Source: Fermentibacter sp964564435 (GTDB lineage: Bacteria; Fermentibacterota; Fermentibacteria; Fermentibacterales; Fermentibacteraceae). From it: a stretch of DNA of 64,000 nucleotides. A model generated the notes under the pieces. The model saw only the letters and a program-made list of their open reading frames with translations, ran no database searches and was not told where the DNA came from. Shown in pieces: positions 50,746-59,356 of the stretch (within the stretch, counting starts at the first letter, position 1; each line of letters begins with the position of its first letter). The stretch is from the NCBI GenBank assembly GCA_964564435.1, contig CAZMAT010000001.1, forward strand, positions 62,001 to 126,000, written 5' to 3'. A program made the position numbers and the translations under genes.

Positions 50746-51675
50746 ATGAAAAAGGCCTTTCTCACAGGAGTGACCGGCTTCCTCGGGCTCCATCTCGCAC
50801 GGACCCTGGCCGCCGAGGGCTGGGAAGTGTCGTCCGTCTGCAGGGACGGGTCGGATACCTCGGGCGTGACCTGCTGCAGCAGGATCGACAGGATCGAGAT
50901 GCTCGACCCGGCGGCCTACGGTGAGGCGATCCGGGGGGCGGACACGGTGTTCCACCTCGCGGGCGCTACTTCAGCCCGCAGCCGGGAGGCCTTCGACAGG
51001 GCCAACGCCGCCGTCACCGCCGCCGTTCTCGAGGCGAGGCGCCTCTTCTCTCCGGAGGCGAGGTTCATATACATATCGAGCCTGTCGGCCGGCGGGCCGG
51101 CGGGCAGGGGGCCGCTGACCCCCTACGGCCGGAGCAAGCTCCTGGCGGAGTCGATAGTGAAGCGCGGGACTGGGTGGGTCGTGGTCCGGCCCCCGGCTGT
51201 CTTCGGGCCCGGCGACGACGCGATGGCGCCCCTGTTCCGAAATGCGGCTAAGGGCCTATTCCCGTCGCCGTGGGGCAGGGGGGGCACTCCCCTGGTCTAC
51301 GGCCCCGATCTGGCAGGGTTCCTGGCCCTGGCGGCCGTGAAGCCCTCCCTGGAGGGCATGGTGTTCGAGCCATCCTACGGGCGCGCCTTCACATGGGAGG
51401 ACATCAGGACCCTGCTGCAGCAGGCCGCCGGGAGACGGGTCACGCGTGTGGCGCTCCCGCCCCCTATGGTGCTGACTGCCGGATGGATCTCGGGCACCCT
51501 GGGCGGGATGGCCGGACGCAGCCCGGTGTTCGACTGTCACAAGGCACGCGAGATGGTTGCGAAAGGCTGGAACGCCTCGGACCCGAAGGTGGCGGAACTC
51601 ACGGGATGGAACCCGCCCACAACCCCCGGAGAGGCCTTCTCGAAAACCATGGAGTGGGTCCGTCAGCGCTTGTAG
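50746..51675 (+). CDS. Extended SDR dehydrogenase, probable ceramide reductase (CerR-like)
   Basis: 309 aa NAD(P)-dependent epimerase/dehydratase family. Rossmann GVTGFLG (8-14), FHLAGAT, Ser111/112, and the catalytic Y127-x3-K131 (YGRSK). In Caulobacter the CerR-type enzyme reduces the 3-oxo group of oxidised ceramide. Divergent from spt/bCerS-like genes. GGAG is seven bases before the ATG. Another SDR function (sugar epimerase) is possible, but the context is specific. The 3' end overlaps the convergent adenosine kinase-like gene by 13 bases. Confidence 0.78.
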   Translation: MKKAFLTGVTGFLGLHLARTLAAEGWEVSSVCRDGSDTSGVTCCSRIDRIEMLDPAAYGEAIRGADTVFHLAGATSARSREAFDRANAAVTAAVLEARRLFSPEARFIYISSLSAGGPAGRGPLTPYGRSKLLAESIVKRGTGWVVVRPPAVFGPGDDAMAPLFRNAAKGLFPSPWGRGGTPLVYGPDLAGFLALAAVKPSLEGMVFEPSYGRAFTWEDIRTLLQQAAGRRVTRVALPPPMVLTAGWISGTLGGMAGRSPVFDCHKAREMVAKGWNASDPKVAELTGWNPPTTPGEAFSKTMEWVRQRL

Positions 51676-52157
51676 CCGAATCTCCTGAGCAATTCCCTGC
51701 GCGAGGACACATCCTCGTCCGATTCGACCGCCGTCGGCGGGGAGCCGTCCACAACCCCGAGTACCCCTCCCCCGTCCGCGGCCCGGGCCACCACGACCCC
51801 GACCGGGTTCGACGAGGCGCAGAAGATCGAGCAGACCTCGGGCACCGCCCTGACTGCCGGCAGCACCTGGATCGGCCATGTGTCGCCCAGCACGACCAGG
51901 AAGACGTGCCCGCAGCCGAGGCGAAGGATGTTCTCCTCGGCGACCTTCCTGAGCTCGGGATCGGTTCCCTCGCTCCTCACCAGGCATGGTCCCGAGGCCT
52001 CTGCGAAGGCAAGCCCGAACCTCGCCCCGGGCGCGGACGAGGCGACCGCCTCGTAGACATCCTCGGCCGTCTTGATGAAGTGGGCCTGGCCGAGTATGAC
52101 GTTGGATCCCTCGGGGCAGGACAGCCGCACGATTTCAAGGGACATCCCGGGCATCAT
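51663..52157 (-). CDS. Adenosine-specific kinase (PF04008 family)
   Basis: 164 aa, full domain: GLAFAEASGPCLVRSEGTD, GHVFLVVLGDTWPIQVLPAVRAVPEVCSIFCASSNPVGV, GGGVLGVVDG, ending in RRELLRRFGYKR. This matches the adenosine-specific kinase family, known mainly from archaea (e.g. Pyrobaculum PAE2307-like protein) and some bacteria. The physiological role is poorly known. GGAGG five bases before the ATG at 52157. Follows gatD by 34 bases. Confidence 0.82.
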   Translation of the reverse strand: MMPGMSLEIVRLSCPEGSNVILGQAHFIKTAEDVYEAVASSAPGARFGLAFAEASGPCLVRSEGTDPELRKVAEENILRLGCGHVFLVVLGDTWPIQVLPAVRAVPEVCSIFCASSNPVGVVVARAADGGGVLGVVDGSPPTAVESDEDVSSRRELLRRFGYKR

Positions 52158-52191
52158 CGGCCCCTCCCCGGCCGGACAGTTATCCCGGCCG

Positions 52192-53586
52192 TCATCTGAG
52201 CCGCCCCGCGAGCATCTCCCTTACCTCCGGCACCCCGCCCTGGAGGATCAGGTACCCGTCGGGCGGCTCCTGGGGGGTCATCTCGTGGGAGATCGGGGTG
52301 GTCATCAGCCTGCGCACCTCTTCGTGATCGCGCCCTACGGCGAGCGCCCAGCTCAGCTTCATGTAAGCGACCTCGGGGAGCATGTTCGCCAGGGGCACGA
52401 CCCCCCTCTGCATCAGCAGGCGACCCGTGTCGTACACGTACATCTGCGAGTACCCCCACAGGGTCTGCACGGTCATGTAGACGTGGACGCCCGCCTCGAC
52501 CGCCAGCCGGAGGGGTTCGTACAGCGGCTTGTTGACGTGGCCGAGCCCAGTGCCGGCGATGATGATGCCCCTGTAGCCGTTGTCCACGAGGCTCGTGATC
52601 ATGTCGGGCTTCATGTTGGGGTAGTAGTAGACTATGGCTGCATGCTCGTCGAAGACCGGGCGGATGCAGGGCTTCCGGGAGGAGTCCCTGCGCCTGTAGT
52701 CGGGCTTGAGATAGGTGAAGCTCTCCCTGTCGACCATCGCCAGAGGGATGTCGCCGATGGTACGGAACGTGCTCCGGTAGCTCGAGTGCATCTTCCTGAC
52801 CCTCGTGCCCCTGTGGAGCAGGGCGTACTTGTCGCTGGTGGGTCCGAACATGCAGACCATGACCTCGGCAGCGTCGCAGTAGGCTGCGGTCCGCGTGGCA
52901 TGAATGAGGTTCAGCGCGGCGTCGCTGGAAGGCCTGTCGCTCGATCTCTGGGAACCGACGAGGACGACCGGTACGGGGAGATCCTGGCACATGAAGGAGA
53001 GTACGGCCGCGGTATGGTGCATCGTGTCGGTCCCGTGGCCTATCACGATCCCGGAGGTGCCCTTCTCGATCTCCCTGCCGATGGCTTCGGCGAGGGCGAT
53101 GTACTGGACCGGACCCATGTCCTCGCTGAATATGCCGAACAGCTTCTCCGTGCTGAGGTTGCAGATGTCGGCCAGCTCGGGCACCGCACCGTACAGCTCG
53201 CCTGGCGAGAATGCCGGGATGACCGCCCCGGTGCGGTAGTCCAGCCGGCTCGCGATCGTCCCCCCCGTGCCCAGGAGCTTCACGGAAGGCAGGACCGGGT
53301 TGAACGGGAACTCCTTCTCGGGGATCTTGTAGTGGGCCTCCCGGGAGCCCGTCTTGACCGCCGCCGTCACCTTCGACGAAGCGATGCCGATGTTGTAGCC
53401 GCTGGAGAGCTTGAGTACGATGTGGCTGTCATCCGCGGTCTCCGACCTCGGCAGGATGACGCCCTGGAACGAGTTGCCGTCGGCCGTCAGATCGACGTCG
53501 TCCCATACCGAGATGCCGAACTTCTCCAGCGCAGCGCGTGCCGGACCCCTGTAGCCCTTCATGGAGTCGGAACCGGAAGAAGTCAT
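52192..53586 (-). CDS. gatD: Archaeal-type Glu-tRNA(Gln) amidotransferase subunit D (GatD)
   Basis: In archaea, GatDE converts Glu-tRNA(Gln) to Gln-tRNA(Gln). GatD is the asparaginase-like subunit that frees ammonia. 464 aa. N-terminal tudor-like segment (about 38-75), then LLGTGGTIASRLDYRTGAV with Thr110, GHGTDTMHHTA with T186-D187, and GSQRSSDRPSSDAALNL, HRGTRVRKMHSS. The DYRTG/SSDRPSSDAALN features separate GatD from plain L-asparaginase. GatE is not in the window. In bacteria GatCAB normally does this job, so this is unusual. AAGGGAT seven bases before the ATG, 54 bases after rpoN. Confidence 0.88.
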   Translation of the reverse strand: MTSSGSDSMKGYRGPARAALEKFGISVWDDVDLTADGNSFQGVILPRSETADDSHIVLKLSSGYNIGIASSKVTAAVKTGSREAHYKIPEKEFPFNPVLPSVKLLGTGGTIASRLDYRTGAVIPAFSPGELYGAVPELADICNLSTEKLFGIFSEDMGPVQYIALAEAIGREIEKGTSGIVIGHGTDTMHHTAAVLSFMCQDLPVPVVLVGSQRSSDRPSSDAALNLIHATRTAAYCDAAEVMVCMFGPTSDKYALLHRGTRVRKMHSSYRSTFRTIGDIPLAMVDRESFTYLKPDYRRRDSSRKPCIRPVFDEHAAIVYYYPNMKPDMITSLVDNGYRGIIIAGTGLGHVNKPLYEPLRLAVEAGVHVYMTVQTLWGYSQMYVYDTGRLLMQRGVVPLANMLPEVAYMKLSWALAVGRDHEEVRRLMTTPISHEMTPQEPPDGYLILQGGVPEVREMLAGRLR

Positions 53587-53640
53587 CGCAGAATCCCTTT
53601 CGGCGGGCTTCCATGCCCTCCCTGAGTCGTGGTATTACGG

Positions 53641-55128
53641 CTAGAAACGTTTCCTGTGGCTGGCCGGGAGGATTCCCAGCAGCTTCCTGTAGTTGGCCAC
53701 CGTCCTCCTCTTCACCTGCAGGCCCCTCGCATTCAGCATCGCCGACAGATCGCAGTCCGAATAGGGCCGGGTCGGGTCCTCCCCTTCCACGATCCTCCGG
53801 AGCTCCTCCTGGGCGGTCCTCGTCGAAACGTCCTCGGCACCGGCGAGCCTGCGGCTGAAGAAGAATGCGAGTTCGCTGATGCCCTGCGGGGAATCGAGGT
53901 ACTTGCCGTTGATGGCCCTGCTGATGGTCGACTGGTTGCGCCCGAGGGCACTGGCCACCTGCTGGAGCGTCAGCGGCTTGAGCGCATCGACTCCGTCGTC
54001 GAAGTAATCGCTCTGGTACGAGGCCAGGAACTGCCCGATGCGCAGTACGGTGTCCTGCCTCTGCTGTATGGCCTTGATGAAGTGGCTGGCGCGATCGTAC
54101 TTCTTCTTCACGTACTCCCTGGCCTCGGGATCGCTGTGCGGCGATTCCAGCACCCTCCGGTTCCTCTCGGAGATGACCAGCGAGGGGAATCTCGTGTCGT
54201 TGAGTAGGGCGATGTACTCCCCCTCGACCCGGATCACGGAGATGTCAGGGATGACGACGGTGTTGTTGTCGGGCGAGAAGTCGGAGCCGGGGAAGGGATT
54301 GAGGCCCCGGACCCTCTCCATTGCACCCTGTATGTCCTTCGGGGTCACCCTGAGGGCCCTGGCCAGGACAGGGTACTGCCCCTCGGGCAGCAGGTCGAAG
54401 AACTCGTCGATCAGGCGGTACTCGAGGCTGTCTGCCGGGGTGCCGCGCTGGTCGAGCTGCGCGAGCAGCGCCTCCCTCACCGTGGAGCACCCCACCCCGG
54501 TGGGCTCGAGCGACCTGACCAGCTCGACCGCCCTGTCCAGCAATGCGGGGGCCCCGGGCCAGTCGGCCGCGAGGTTCTCCCTGCCCATGGACAGGAGGCC
54601 GTGCCTGTCGAGGGAGTAGACGACGTATCTGACCGCCTCCTCCAGATCCGGTCCCGGCCTCAGATCCCGCGCCTGGGCCAGCAGATGCTCGGAAAGGGTG
54701 GTCCGCCCGACGTACTCGGGCCTCCAGGGCTCCTCTGCGGAACCTCCCCTGTAGTCCTGGGACCCGTCCTCGAGATCCGCGAGGAATTCGAGGTGGTCCT
54801 CACGCTCGTCGTCCCTCCTGGGTTCGGGGTCCTCTTCGTCAGACGGCTCCGGCGCCTCCCCCTCGGAGGGCTGTTCTCCGGCAGGGCCCTCCGTGGCGGC
54901 ATCCCCCGGCTCCTCGCCGGGAGCCGGATCGTCGGTGGACTGGTCGCGGGCCGGTTCGTCCTGCTGGACCTCGAGGAGCGGGTTCTCGTTGAGTTCCTGC
55001 TCTATGAGGTCATCGAGGTCTGTCGAGGCCATCTGGAGCATCTCGAGGGACTGCTGCATCACGGGGTTCAGGGTGAGGTTCTGCCTCAGGAAGATGCCGG
55101 CTTCCTGCCTGAGCTCGGGCCTGTGCAT
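53641..55128 (-). CDS. rpoN: RNA polymerase sigma-54 factor
   Basis: 495 aa. N-terminal activator-interacting Gln/Leu-rich region I (RQNLTLNPVMQQSLEMLQM), long acidic region II (about residues 55-110), the core-binding part, LGRNQSTISRAINGKYLDSPQG (HTH) and the RpoN box RRTVANYRKLLGI at residue 474 on, which varies slightly from ARRTVAKYREML. Start ATG shares a base with the lptB stop (TGATG), the same lptB-rpoN order as in proteobacteria. No enhancer-binding activator in the window, and I could not find a good -24/-12 site. Confidence 0.96.
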   Translation of the reverse strand: MHRPELRQEAGIFLRQNLTLNPVMQQSLEMLQMASTDLDDLIEQELNENPLLEVQQDEPARDQSTDDPAPGEEPGDAATEGPAGEQPSEGEAPEPSDEEDPEPRRDDEREDHLEFLADLEDGSQDYRGGSAEEPWRPEYVGRTTLSEHLLAQARDLRPGPDLEEAVRYVVYSLDRHGLLSMGRENLAADWPGAPALLDRAVELVRSLEPTGVGCSTVREALLAQLDQRGTPADSLEYRLIDEFFDLLPEGQYPVLARALRVTPKDIQGAMERVRGLNPFPGSDFSPDNNTVVIPDISVIRVEGEYIALLNDTRFPSLVISERNRRVLESPHSDPEAREYVKKKYDRASHFIKAIQQRQDTVLRIGQFLASYQSDYFDDGVDALKPLTLQQVASALGRNQSTISRAINGKYLDSPQGISELAFFFSRRLAGAEDVSTRTAQEELRRIVEGEDPTRPYSDCDLSAMLNARGLQVKRRTVANYRKLLGILPASHRKRF

Positions 55129-55865
55129 CAGAGCCTGAACCTCTCGCCGAGATAGATCTTGCGAGCCTCCGGATCCTCCGCGAGAGCCTCGGCTGACCCG
55201 GAGATCAGCACTCTCCCGTCGAACATGATGTATGCACGGTCGGTTATGGCCAGGGTGTCGCGGACGTTGTGGTCGGTGATGAGCACGCCCAGCCCCGACC
55301 TGCTCAGGTTCCGCACTATGCCCTGGATCTCGGCGACGGCGATGGGGTCGATGCCCGCGAACGGCTCGTCGAGGAGGAGGAACGAGGGTTCCGTGACGAG
55401 GGCCCTGGCGATCTCGACTCTTCGCCTCTCGCCGCCCGAGAGGGTGTAGGCCTTCTGGTCGGCCAGCCTCGTGATGCCCAGGGCGTCCATCAGCCTGTCG
55501 CGCCTCTCGATCCGTTCGGACTTCCTGAGGCGCAGCGTCTCCAGGATGCTCATCAGGTTGTCGGCCACGGACATCTTCCTGAACACGCTCGACTCCTGGG
55601 GGAGGTAGCCGATCCCGAGCCTCGCCCTGCGGTACATGGGCAGCCCGGTGATCAGCCTGCCGTCGAGGCTAACGGAGCCACCGGTGGGTCTGATGAAGCC
55701 CACTATCATGTAGAACGTCGTCGTCTTGCCGGCGCCGTTGGGGCCGAGCAGGCCGACGATCTCCCCCCTGCCCACGGTGAGGCTCACGCCGTTCACGACG
55801 CGCCTCTTCCTGTATTCCTTCACGAGGTCGGCTGTGGCCAGCCGCTCCCATCCGCCCGCATTCAC
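55128..55865 (-). CDS. lptB: LPS export ABC transporter ATPase
   Basis: Powers LPS extraction from the inner membrane with LptFG (not in the window). 245 aa. Walker A GPNGAGKTT, Q-loop PQESSVF, signature LSGGERRR, Walker B FLLLDEPFAG, H-loop TDHNVRD. The LptB-like C-terminal GERFRL. Start GTG 55865 selected for a strong GGAGGG upstream. A GTG at 55946, overlapping the upstream stop (GTGA), would add 27 residues. Cytoplasmic face of the inner membrane. Confidence 0.95.
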   Translation of the reverse strand: MNAGGWERLATADLVKEYRKRRVVNGVSLTVGRGEIVGLLGPNGAGKTTTFYMIVGFIRPTGGSVSLDGRLITGLPMYRRARLGIGYLPQESSVFRKMSVADNLMSILETLRLRKSERIERRDRLMDALGITRLADQKAYTLSGGERRRVEIARALVTEPSFLLLDEPFAGIDPIAVAEIQGIVRNLSRSGLGVLITDHNVRDTLAITDRAYIMFDGRVLISGSAEALAEDPEARKIYLGERFRL

Positions 55866-55942
55866 GGGCCGACCCTCCGACACCGGGGAAGACCCCCGGC
55901 CAGGCCCTGTCATGACGCCGTCTGACTCCCTGCCGCCCGCAG

Positions 55943-56995
55943 TCACAGCCCGCCCCCCAGGTAGGAGTAGGATCCCGTTGCCGATCCGGTGATGCAGACC
56001 GACTCCACGGAGCCCGATTCGTACCTGACCACGAGATGCTGGCCCGAGACCGTGTTGCTCTCCTCGCGGGCGGCGGCCTCGCCGCCCGCCCTGTAGACGA
56101 GGGTGACCGAGTTCATGAGGTCGACGGAATCGGGTTCGCCTCCGGCGAAGGAGAAGTACGCGCTCTCGGAAGAGAACCAGGTTTCGGAGGGAGGGGTCTC
56201 GCTGGTGTCGACGATGTACCCGTCGGCGGCCCCCTCTATCCTTATGCTCCTTATCTCGCCGTCATCCAGCTCGGCCTTCATCCAGTTGCCGGACAGCCTG
56301 TTCTCCCCCTCGGTCACGACGGGGCCGCCGAGCATCTCGACCGTCTCGTCGAGGCCCGAGTAGACGAGGAATTCGGACACCGCGGTCACTCCCTCGGAGG
56401 GATAGTCGAGGACTGCGTTCCCCTGGGCCTCGGCCCTGTCCGAGTCGGGGAGGAACTCGAGGCGGTCGGCCGTGATCACCAGGCTGTCGCCCTCCTCGAA
56501 CCTTCGGAGCACGGGCTCGGAGGTGACGAAGATGCTCCCCCTCCCGCCGTCGTACATAGCGTACTCTCCGGTGACGTCCCCGACCCAGGGGCCGGTCATG
56601 TGGACCCCCCCACGAGCCACGGCCTTGCCGAGAAGCCTGAACCAGGTCACCTCGTCGGCCCTCAGGACGTTCGATCCGTCCGTCAGCTCGACGCTGCCCG
56701 TCATGACCGCCGTTCCGGCGGTCCTGTCGTAGAGGAGCCTCGAGGCCGACCCCTCGAGGGTGTCGGATTCTATCTCCACGTTCCCCAGGAACAGGGCACG
56801 GCCCGCCTGCTGCCAGACCCTCCCCGAATCGGCGGTGACGGAGACGAAGCCGTCCGTCACCTCGACGTCCCCGGCGAGATCGACCACGAGTTCCCCGTCG
56901 CCGGTCTCGCTGCCCGACGCCCTCTCGGCACTCACCGTGAAGACCCCGGCGAGGGCCGCGGTCGATGCCGCGAGCGCGAGGAGGCTACTCCTCAA
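55943..56995 (-). CDS. lptA: OstA/LptA-like periplasmic LPS-transport protein, extended
   Basis: 350 aa, about twice the E. coli LptA (185). Signal peptide (about 1-22), then many beta-strands of the OstA/jellyroll type: GDVEVTDGFVSVTADSGRVWQQ, ALFLGNVEIESDTLEGSASRLLYD, TAVMTGSVELTDGSNVLRADEV, AVARGGVHMTGPWVGDVTGEYAMYD. The extra length implies tandem OstA repeats, perhaps a longer bridge. TTG start at 56995 with GGAGG six bases upstream, overlapping the lptC-like gene by 11 bases. Between lptC and lptB, as expected for the pathway. Confidence 0.85.
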   Translation of the reverse strand: MRSSLLALAASTAALAGVFTVSAERASGSETGDGELVVDLAGDVEVTDGFVSVTADSGRVWQQAGRALFLGNVEIESDTLEGSASRLLYDRTAGTAVMTGSVELTDGSNVLRADEVTWFRLLGKAVARGGVHMTGPWVGDVTGEYAMYDGGRGSIFVTSEPVLRRFEEGDSLVITADRLEFLPDSDRAEAQGNAVLDYPSEGVTAVSEFLVYSGLDETVEMLGGPVVTEGENRLSGNWMKAELDDGEIRSIRIEGAADGYIVDTSETPPSETWFSSESAYFSFAGGEPDSVDLMNSVTLVYRAGGEAAAREESNTVSGQHLVVRYESGSVESVCITGSATGSYSYLGGGL

Positions 56996-57578
56996 TGCCG
57001 ACCTCCCCGCTGTAGACGGCGGTGAAACTGTCCCTCACGTCGACTCCGGCCGCCGAGCCGAGGCTCCTGTCGAGGACGACGCCCCGGCCGGTAAGATATG
57101 TCGTGCCGAGGCTGTCGGGGACTTCGAGGACCGCAAGGCAGTCCGTCATGAACGAATCGAGGCTGTCGCACCAGATGAGCTCCGGAGACGTGAGCACCCT
57201 GCCTTCGGAGGTCTCCACCCTGGCATCCCCCCAGGCTCTGAGCATCGCCCCGTTGTCGAGGGCCTCACCAGAGTCCGACGTGAGCATCGAGGCCGGCATG
57301 TCGGCCTCGTACATCACGAGCCTGACGCCCCACATGAGGAGGGTGCTGTCCTGCTCGTGGAAGGTCCCCCCCTCGCACTCGAGCCTCCAGTTCCTGCCCC
57401 CGGGGGCGGCTTCCGTCAGAGAGAAGGCGCCGAGCTGCTGGACCTCCCCCGATTCCTCCGAGTAGGTCCTCGAGCCTTCAGCGCAGGCCAGGAGAGCCAG
57501 GAGGACGGCGGCACCAGCGCTCGTGAAACCAGATCCACTGGGAGGGATCGGCCCTGATCCAGCCCTCGATGATCGCAT
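56985..57578 (-). CDS. lptC: LptC-like envelope lipoprotein
   Basis: 197 aa. Hydrophobic segment with lipobox-like ALLAC (about residues 28-32), then an OstA-like strand-rich domain (YSEESGEVQQLGAF, LECEGGTFHEQDSTLLMWGVRLVMYE, ALDNGAMLRAWGDARVETSEGRVLTSPELIW). Position and fold fit LptC, the connector between LptBFG and LptA, though normal LptC is anchored by an N-terminal helix rather than a lipid. Start uncertain: ATG 57578 lies inside the end of lpxL by 101 bases and has no RBS. Confidence 0.65.
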   Translation of the reverse strand: MRSSRAGSGPIPPSGSGFTSAGAAVLLALLACAEGSRTYSEESGEVQQLGAFSLTEAAPGGRNWRLECEGGTFHEQDSTLLMWGVRLVMYEADMPASMLTSDSGEALDNGAMLRAWGDARVETSEGRVLTSPELIWCDSLDSFMTDCLAVLEVPDSLGTTYLTGRGVVLDRSLGSAAGVDVRDSFTAVYSGEVGIEE

Positions 57579-58392
57579 TGAGACGTGACGTGAGGCGGAC
57601 GTGCCCGTCGTCGCCCGTGAAGGCTCCCGGGTCGAGCGCCTCTTCGATGACGAGGAGATGCGAACCATCCTTCCTCCGGACGATGTGGAGAGGGACCACG
57701 GGTATATCGAACCTGACAGCCAGCCTGGCCGGGCCTGCCGGAGTAAGGGCGGGCAGCCCGAAGAAATCGACGAACTCCGATTCGACCGCGGTCGTGTCCT
57801 GGTCGATGAGAATACCCACAGCCGCGTTCGTGCGCAACAGCCCGAGGAGGGGCCGGGCTCCGGAAGCCCTGTCCAGAACGGTGATATCGTGCATGGATCT
57901 CAGCCGGCCGAGCCTGGTGTCCGCAGCGGAACCGGAGAGCCGCCTCCCGACCACCCCGGTCCGGTGACCGAGGAGGACGACGGCCCTCGGGATGAGCTCC
58001 CAGGCACCGTAATGGGCCGTGATGCAGATCGCTCCCCTCCCCTTCCCCAGAGCCTCCTCCAGGAAGTGCGCCCCCTCGACCCCTACGGCACGGTGGAACT
58101 CGAGGTCGGATGCGAAAGAGAGCCTCACGAAATCGATCATCGACAGGATCATCCCGAGATAGACCCGGAACGGATCCACATCGAGCCCCGATGGCTCGAG
58201 GATGTTCCGCCTGTGCCTGTCGATGATCGTGTTCGCTCGAGAGGGGAGGACGGAGGCGACCCGCGCAGCCGCGGAGGCCGAGGCTCTCAGCAGAGGCATC
58301 GGCGCCCGGCGGGCGCAGAACAGCAGCAGGTCGACGGCAGGCCGCTCGAGGGCGTGTCGGAGAGCCCGGAAGGGGAGCCTCCTGCTGGGCAC
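57478..58392 (-). CDS. lpxL: Kdo-lipid A acyltransferase (LpxL/HtrB family)
   Basis: 304 aa. Adds a secondary acyl chain to Kdo2-lipid IVA at the inner membrane. HX4E catalytic motif at H127-E132 (HYGAWE), ILIDQDTTAVES and FFGLPALTPAGPARLAVRFDIPVVPLHIVR. The GTG start at 58392 has GAGG five bases upstream, seven bases after kdsD. Could be an LpxM-like or general lysophospholipid acyltransferase, but the kds/lpt context supports LPS. Confidence 0.88.
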   Translation of the reverse strand: MPSRRLPFRALRHALERPAVDLLLFCARRAPMPLLRASASAAARVASVLPSRANTIIDRHRRNILEPSGLDVDPFRVYLGMILSMIDFVRLSFASDLEFHRAVGVEGAHFLEEALGKGRGAICITAHYGAWELIPRAVVLLGHRTGVVGRRLSGSAADTRLGRLRSMHDITVLDRASGARPLLGLLRTNAAVGILIDQDTTAVESEFVDFFGLPALTPAGPARLAVRFDIPVVPLHIVRRKDGSHLLVIEEALDPGAFTGDDGHVRLTSRLNAIIEGWIRADPSQWIWFHERWCRRPPGSPGLR

Positions 58393-58399
58393 CGCAGCC

Positions 58400-59356
58400 T
58401 CAGTAGATTCCCGCGCGCATGATGTCGTGGAGGAAGACGAGGCCGACCGGCCTGGAATCCCCGTCCACCACGACCAGGCTGGTGATGCCCTTCTGCTCCA
58501 TCCTGGCGAGAGCCGCCGTGGCCGGCTCGGACGGGGTGGCCACCACGGGGCCGCGTATGAGCACTTCGGAGAGCCTGAGGTTCCCTATGTCGGTCCGGTC
58601 GCGCATGAGCCTGCCGAGGTCTCCGTAGACGAAGATGCCCGACAGGGCTCCCGACCCGTCCGTGCTGAAGCAGACCCCCCTGTGCCTCGTCATCGTCTCC
58701 ACCGCGTCCGGGAGGAGAGTGTCCTCCGGCAGATCCGGGAGGGGGGGAGGGACCATCATGTCCGAAACCCTGCTCAGCAGCTTCCTCCCGAGTATCCCGC
58801 CGGGGTGTATCTCCGCGAAGTCCTCGGGCGAGAACTCGCAGGCGGAGAGGAGGGCCATCGCGATGGCGTCGCCCGTGACCAGCATGGCTGTCGTGCTCGC
58901 CGTCGGGGCGAGGTTGTAGGGGCAGGCTTCCGGCAGGTCGGGCAGGGGGAGCACGACTTCGGACGCTCTCCCGAGGACGGAATCCTCCCTGCAGATCGAG
59001 ACGATCGGGATGCCCAGCCCCGAGAAGCGGGGCAGGAGGGCGGCGAGTTCGGGCGTGTTGCCGCTGCGTGAGAGGATCAGGGCTGCGTCCCCCCTCTCGA
59101 GGAGGCCCAGGTCTCCGTGGACAGCCTCGGCGGGGTGGAGGAAGAAGGCGGGTGTCCCGGTGCTCGTCATGGTGGCGGCGATCTTCCTGGCTATGAACCC
59201 CGATTTCCCCATGCCCGAGACGATCACCTTGCCCCGGGCGCCGTGGAGGATGCCTACCGCTCTCTCGAAACGGCCCGCTATCAGACGACGGGTCTCCTCG
59301 AGCCAGCGCATCTCGGCGTCGAAGACCCTGCCGGCCTCCTCCATCGAGCCGTTCAC
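58400..59356 (-). CDS. kdsD: D-arabinose-5-phosphate isomerase
   Basis: Makes arabinose-5-P from ribulose-5-P for Kdo. 318 aa. SIS domain: VIVSGMGKSGFIARKIAATMTSTGTPAFFLHPAEAVHGDLG, ALILSRSGNTPE, CPYNLAPTASTT and the HPGGILGRKLL motif, followed by two CBS domains (about 200-318). GTG start 59356 with GGGAGG five bases upstream, overlapping the kdsC stop (GTGA). Confidence 0.96.
   Translation of the reverse strand: MNGSMEEAGRVFDAEMRWLEETRRLIAGRFERAVGILHGARGKVIVSGMGKSGFIARKIAATMTSTGTPAFFLHPAEAVHGDLGLLERGDAALILSRSGNTPELAALLPRFSGLGIPIVSICREDSVLGRASEVVLPLPDLPEACPYNLAPTASTTAMLVTGDAIAMALLSACEFSPEDFAEIHPGGILGRKLLSRVSDMMVPPPLPDLPEDTLLPDAVETMTRHRGVCFSTDGSGALSGIFVYGDLGRLMRDRTDIGNLRLSEVLIRGPVVATPSEPATAALARMEQKGITSLVVVDGDSRPVGLVFLHDIMRAGIY

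Noticed and set aside
47864..50924. Two overlapping open frames of about 570-590 codons on the plus strand, over alaS, the ceramide genes and spt
   Set aside because: Typical antisense shadows in a GC-rich genome. The products have no domain and are Arg/Glu/His/Gly-biased.
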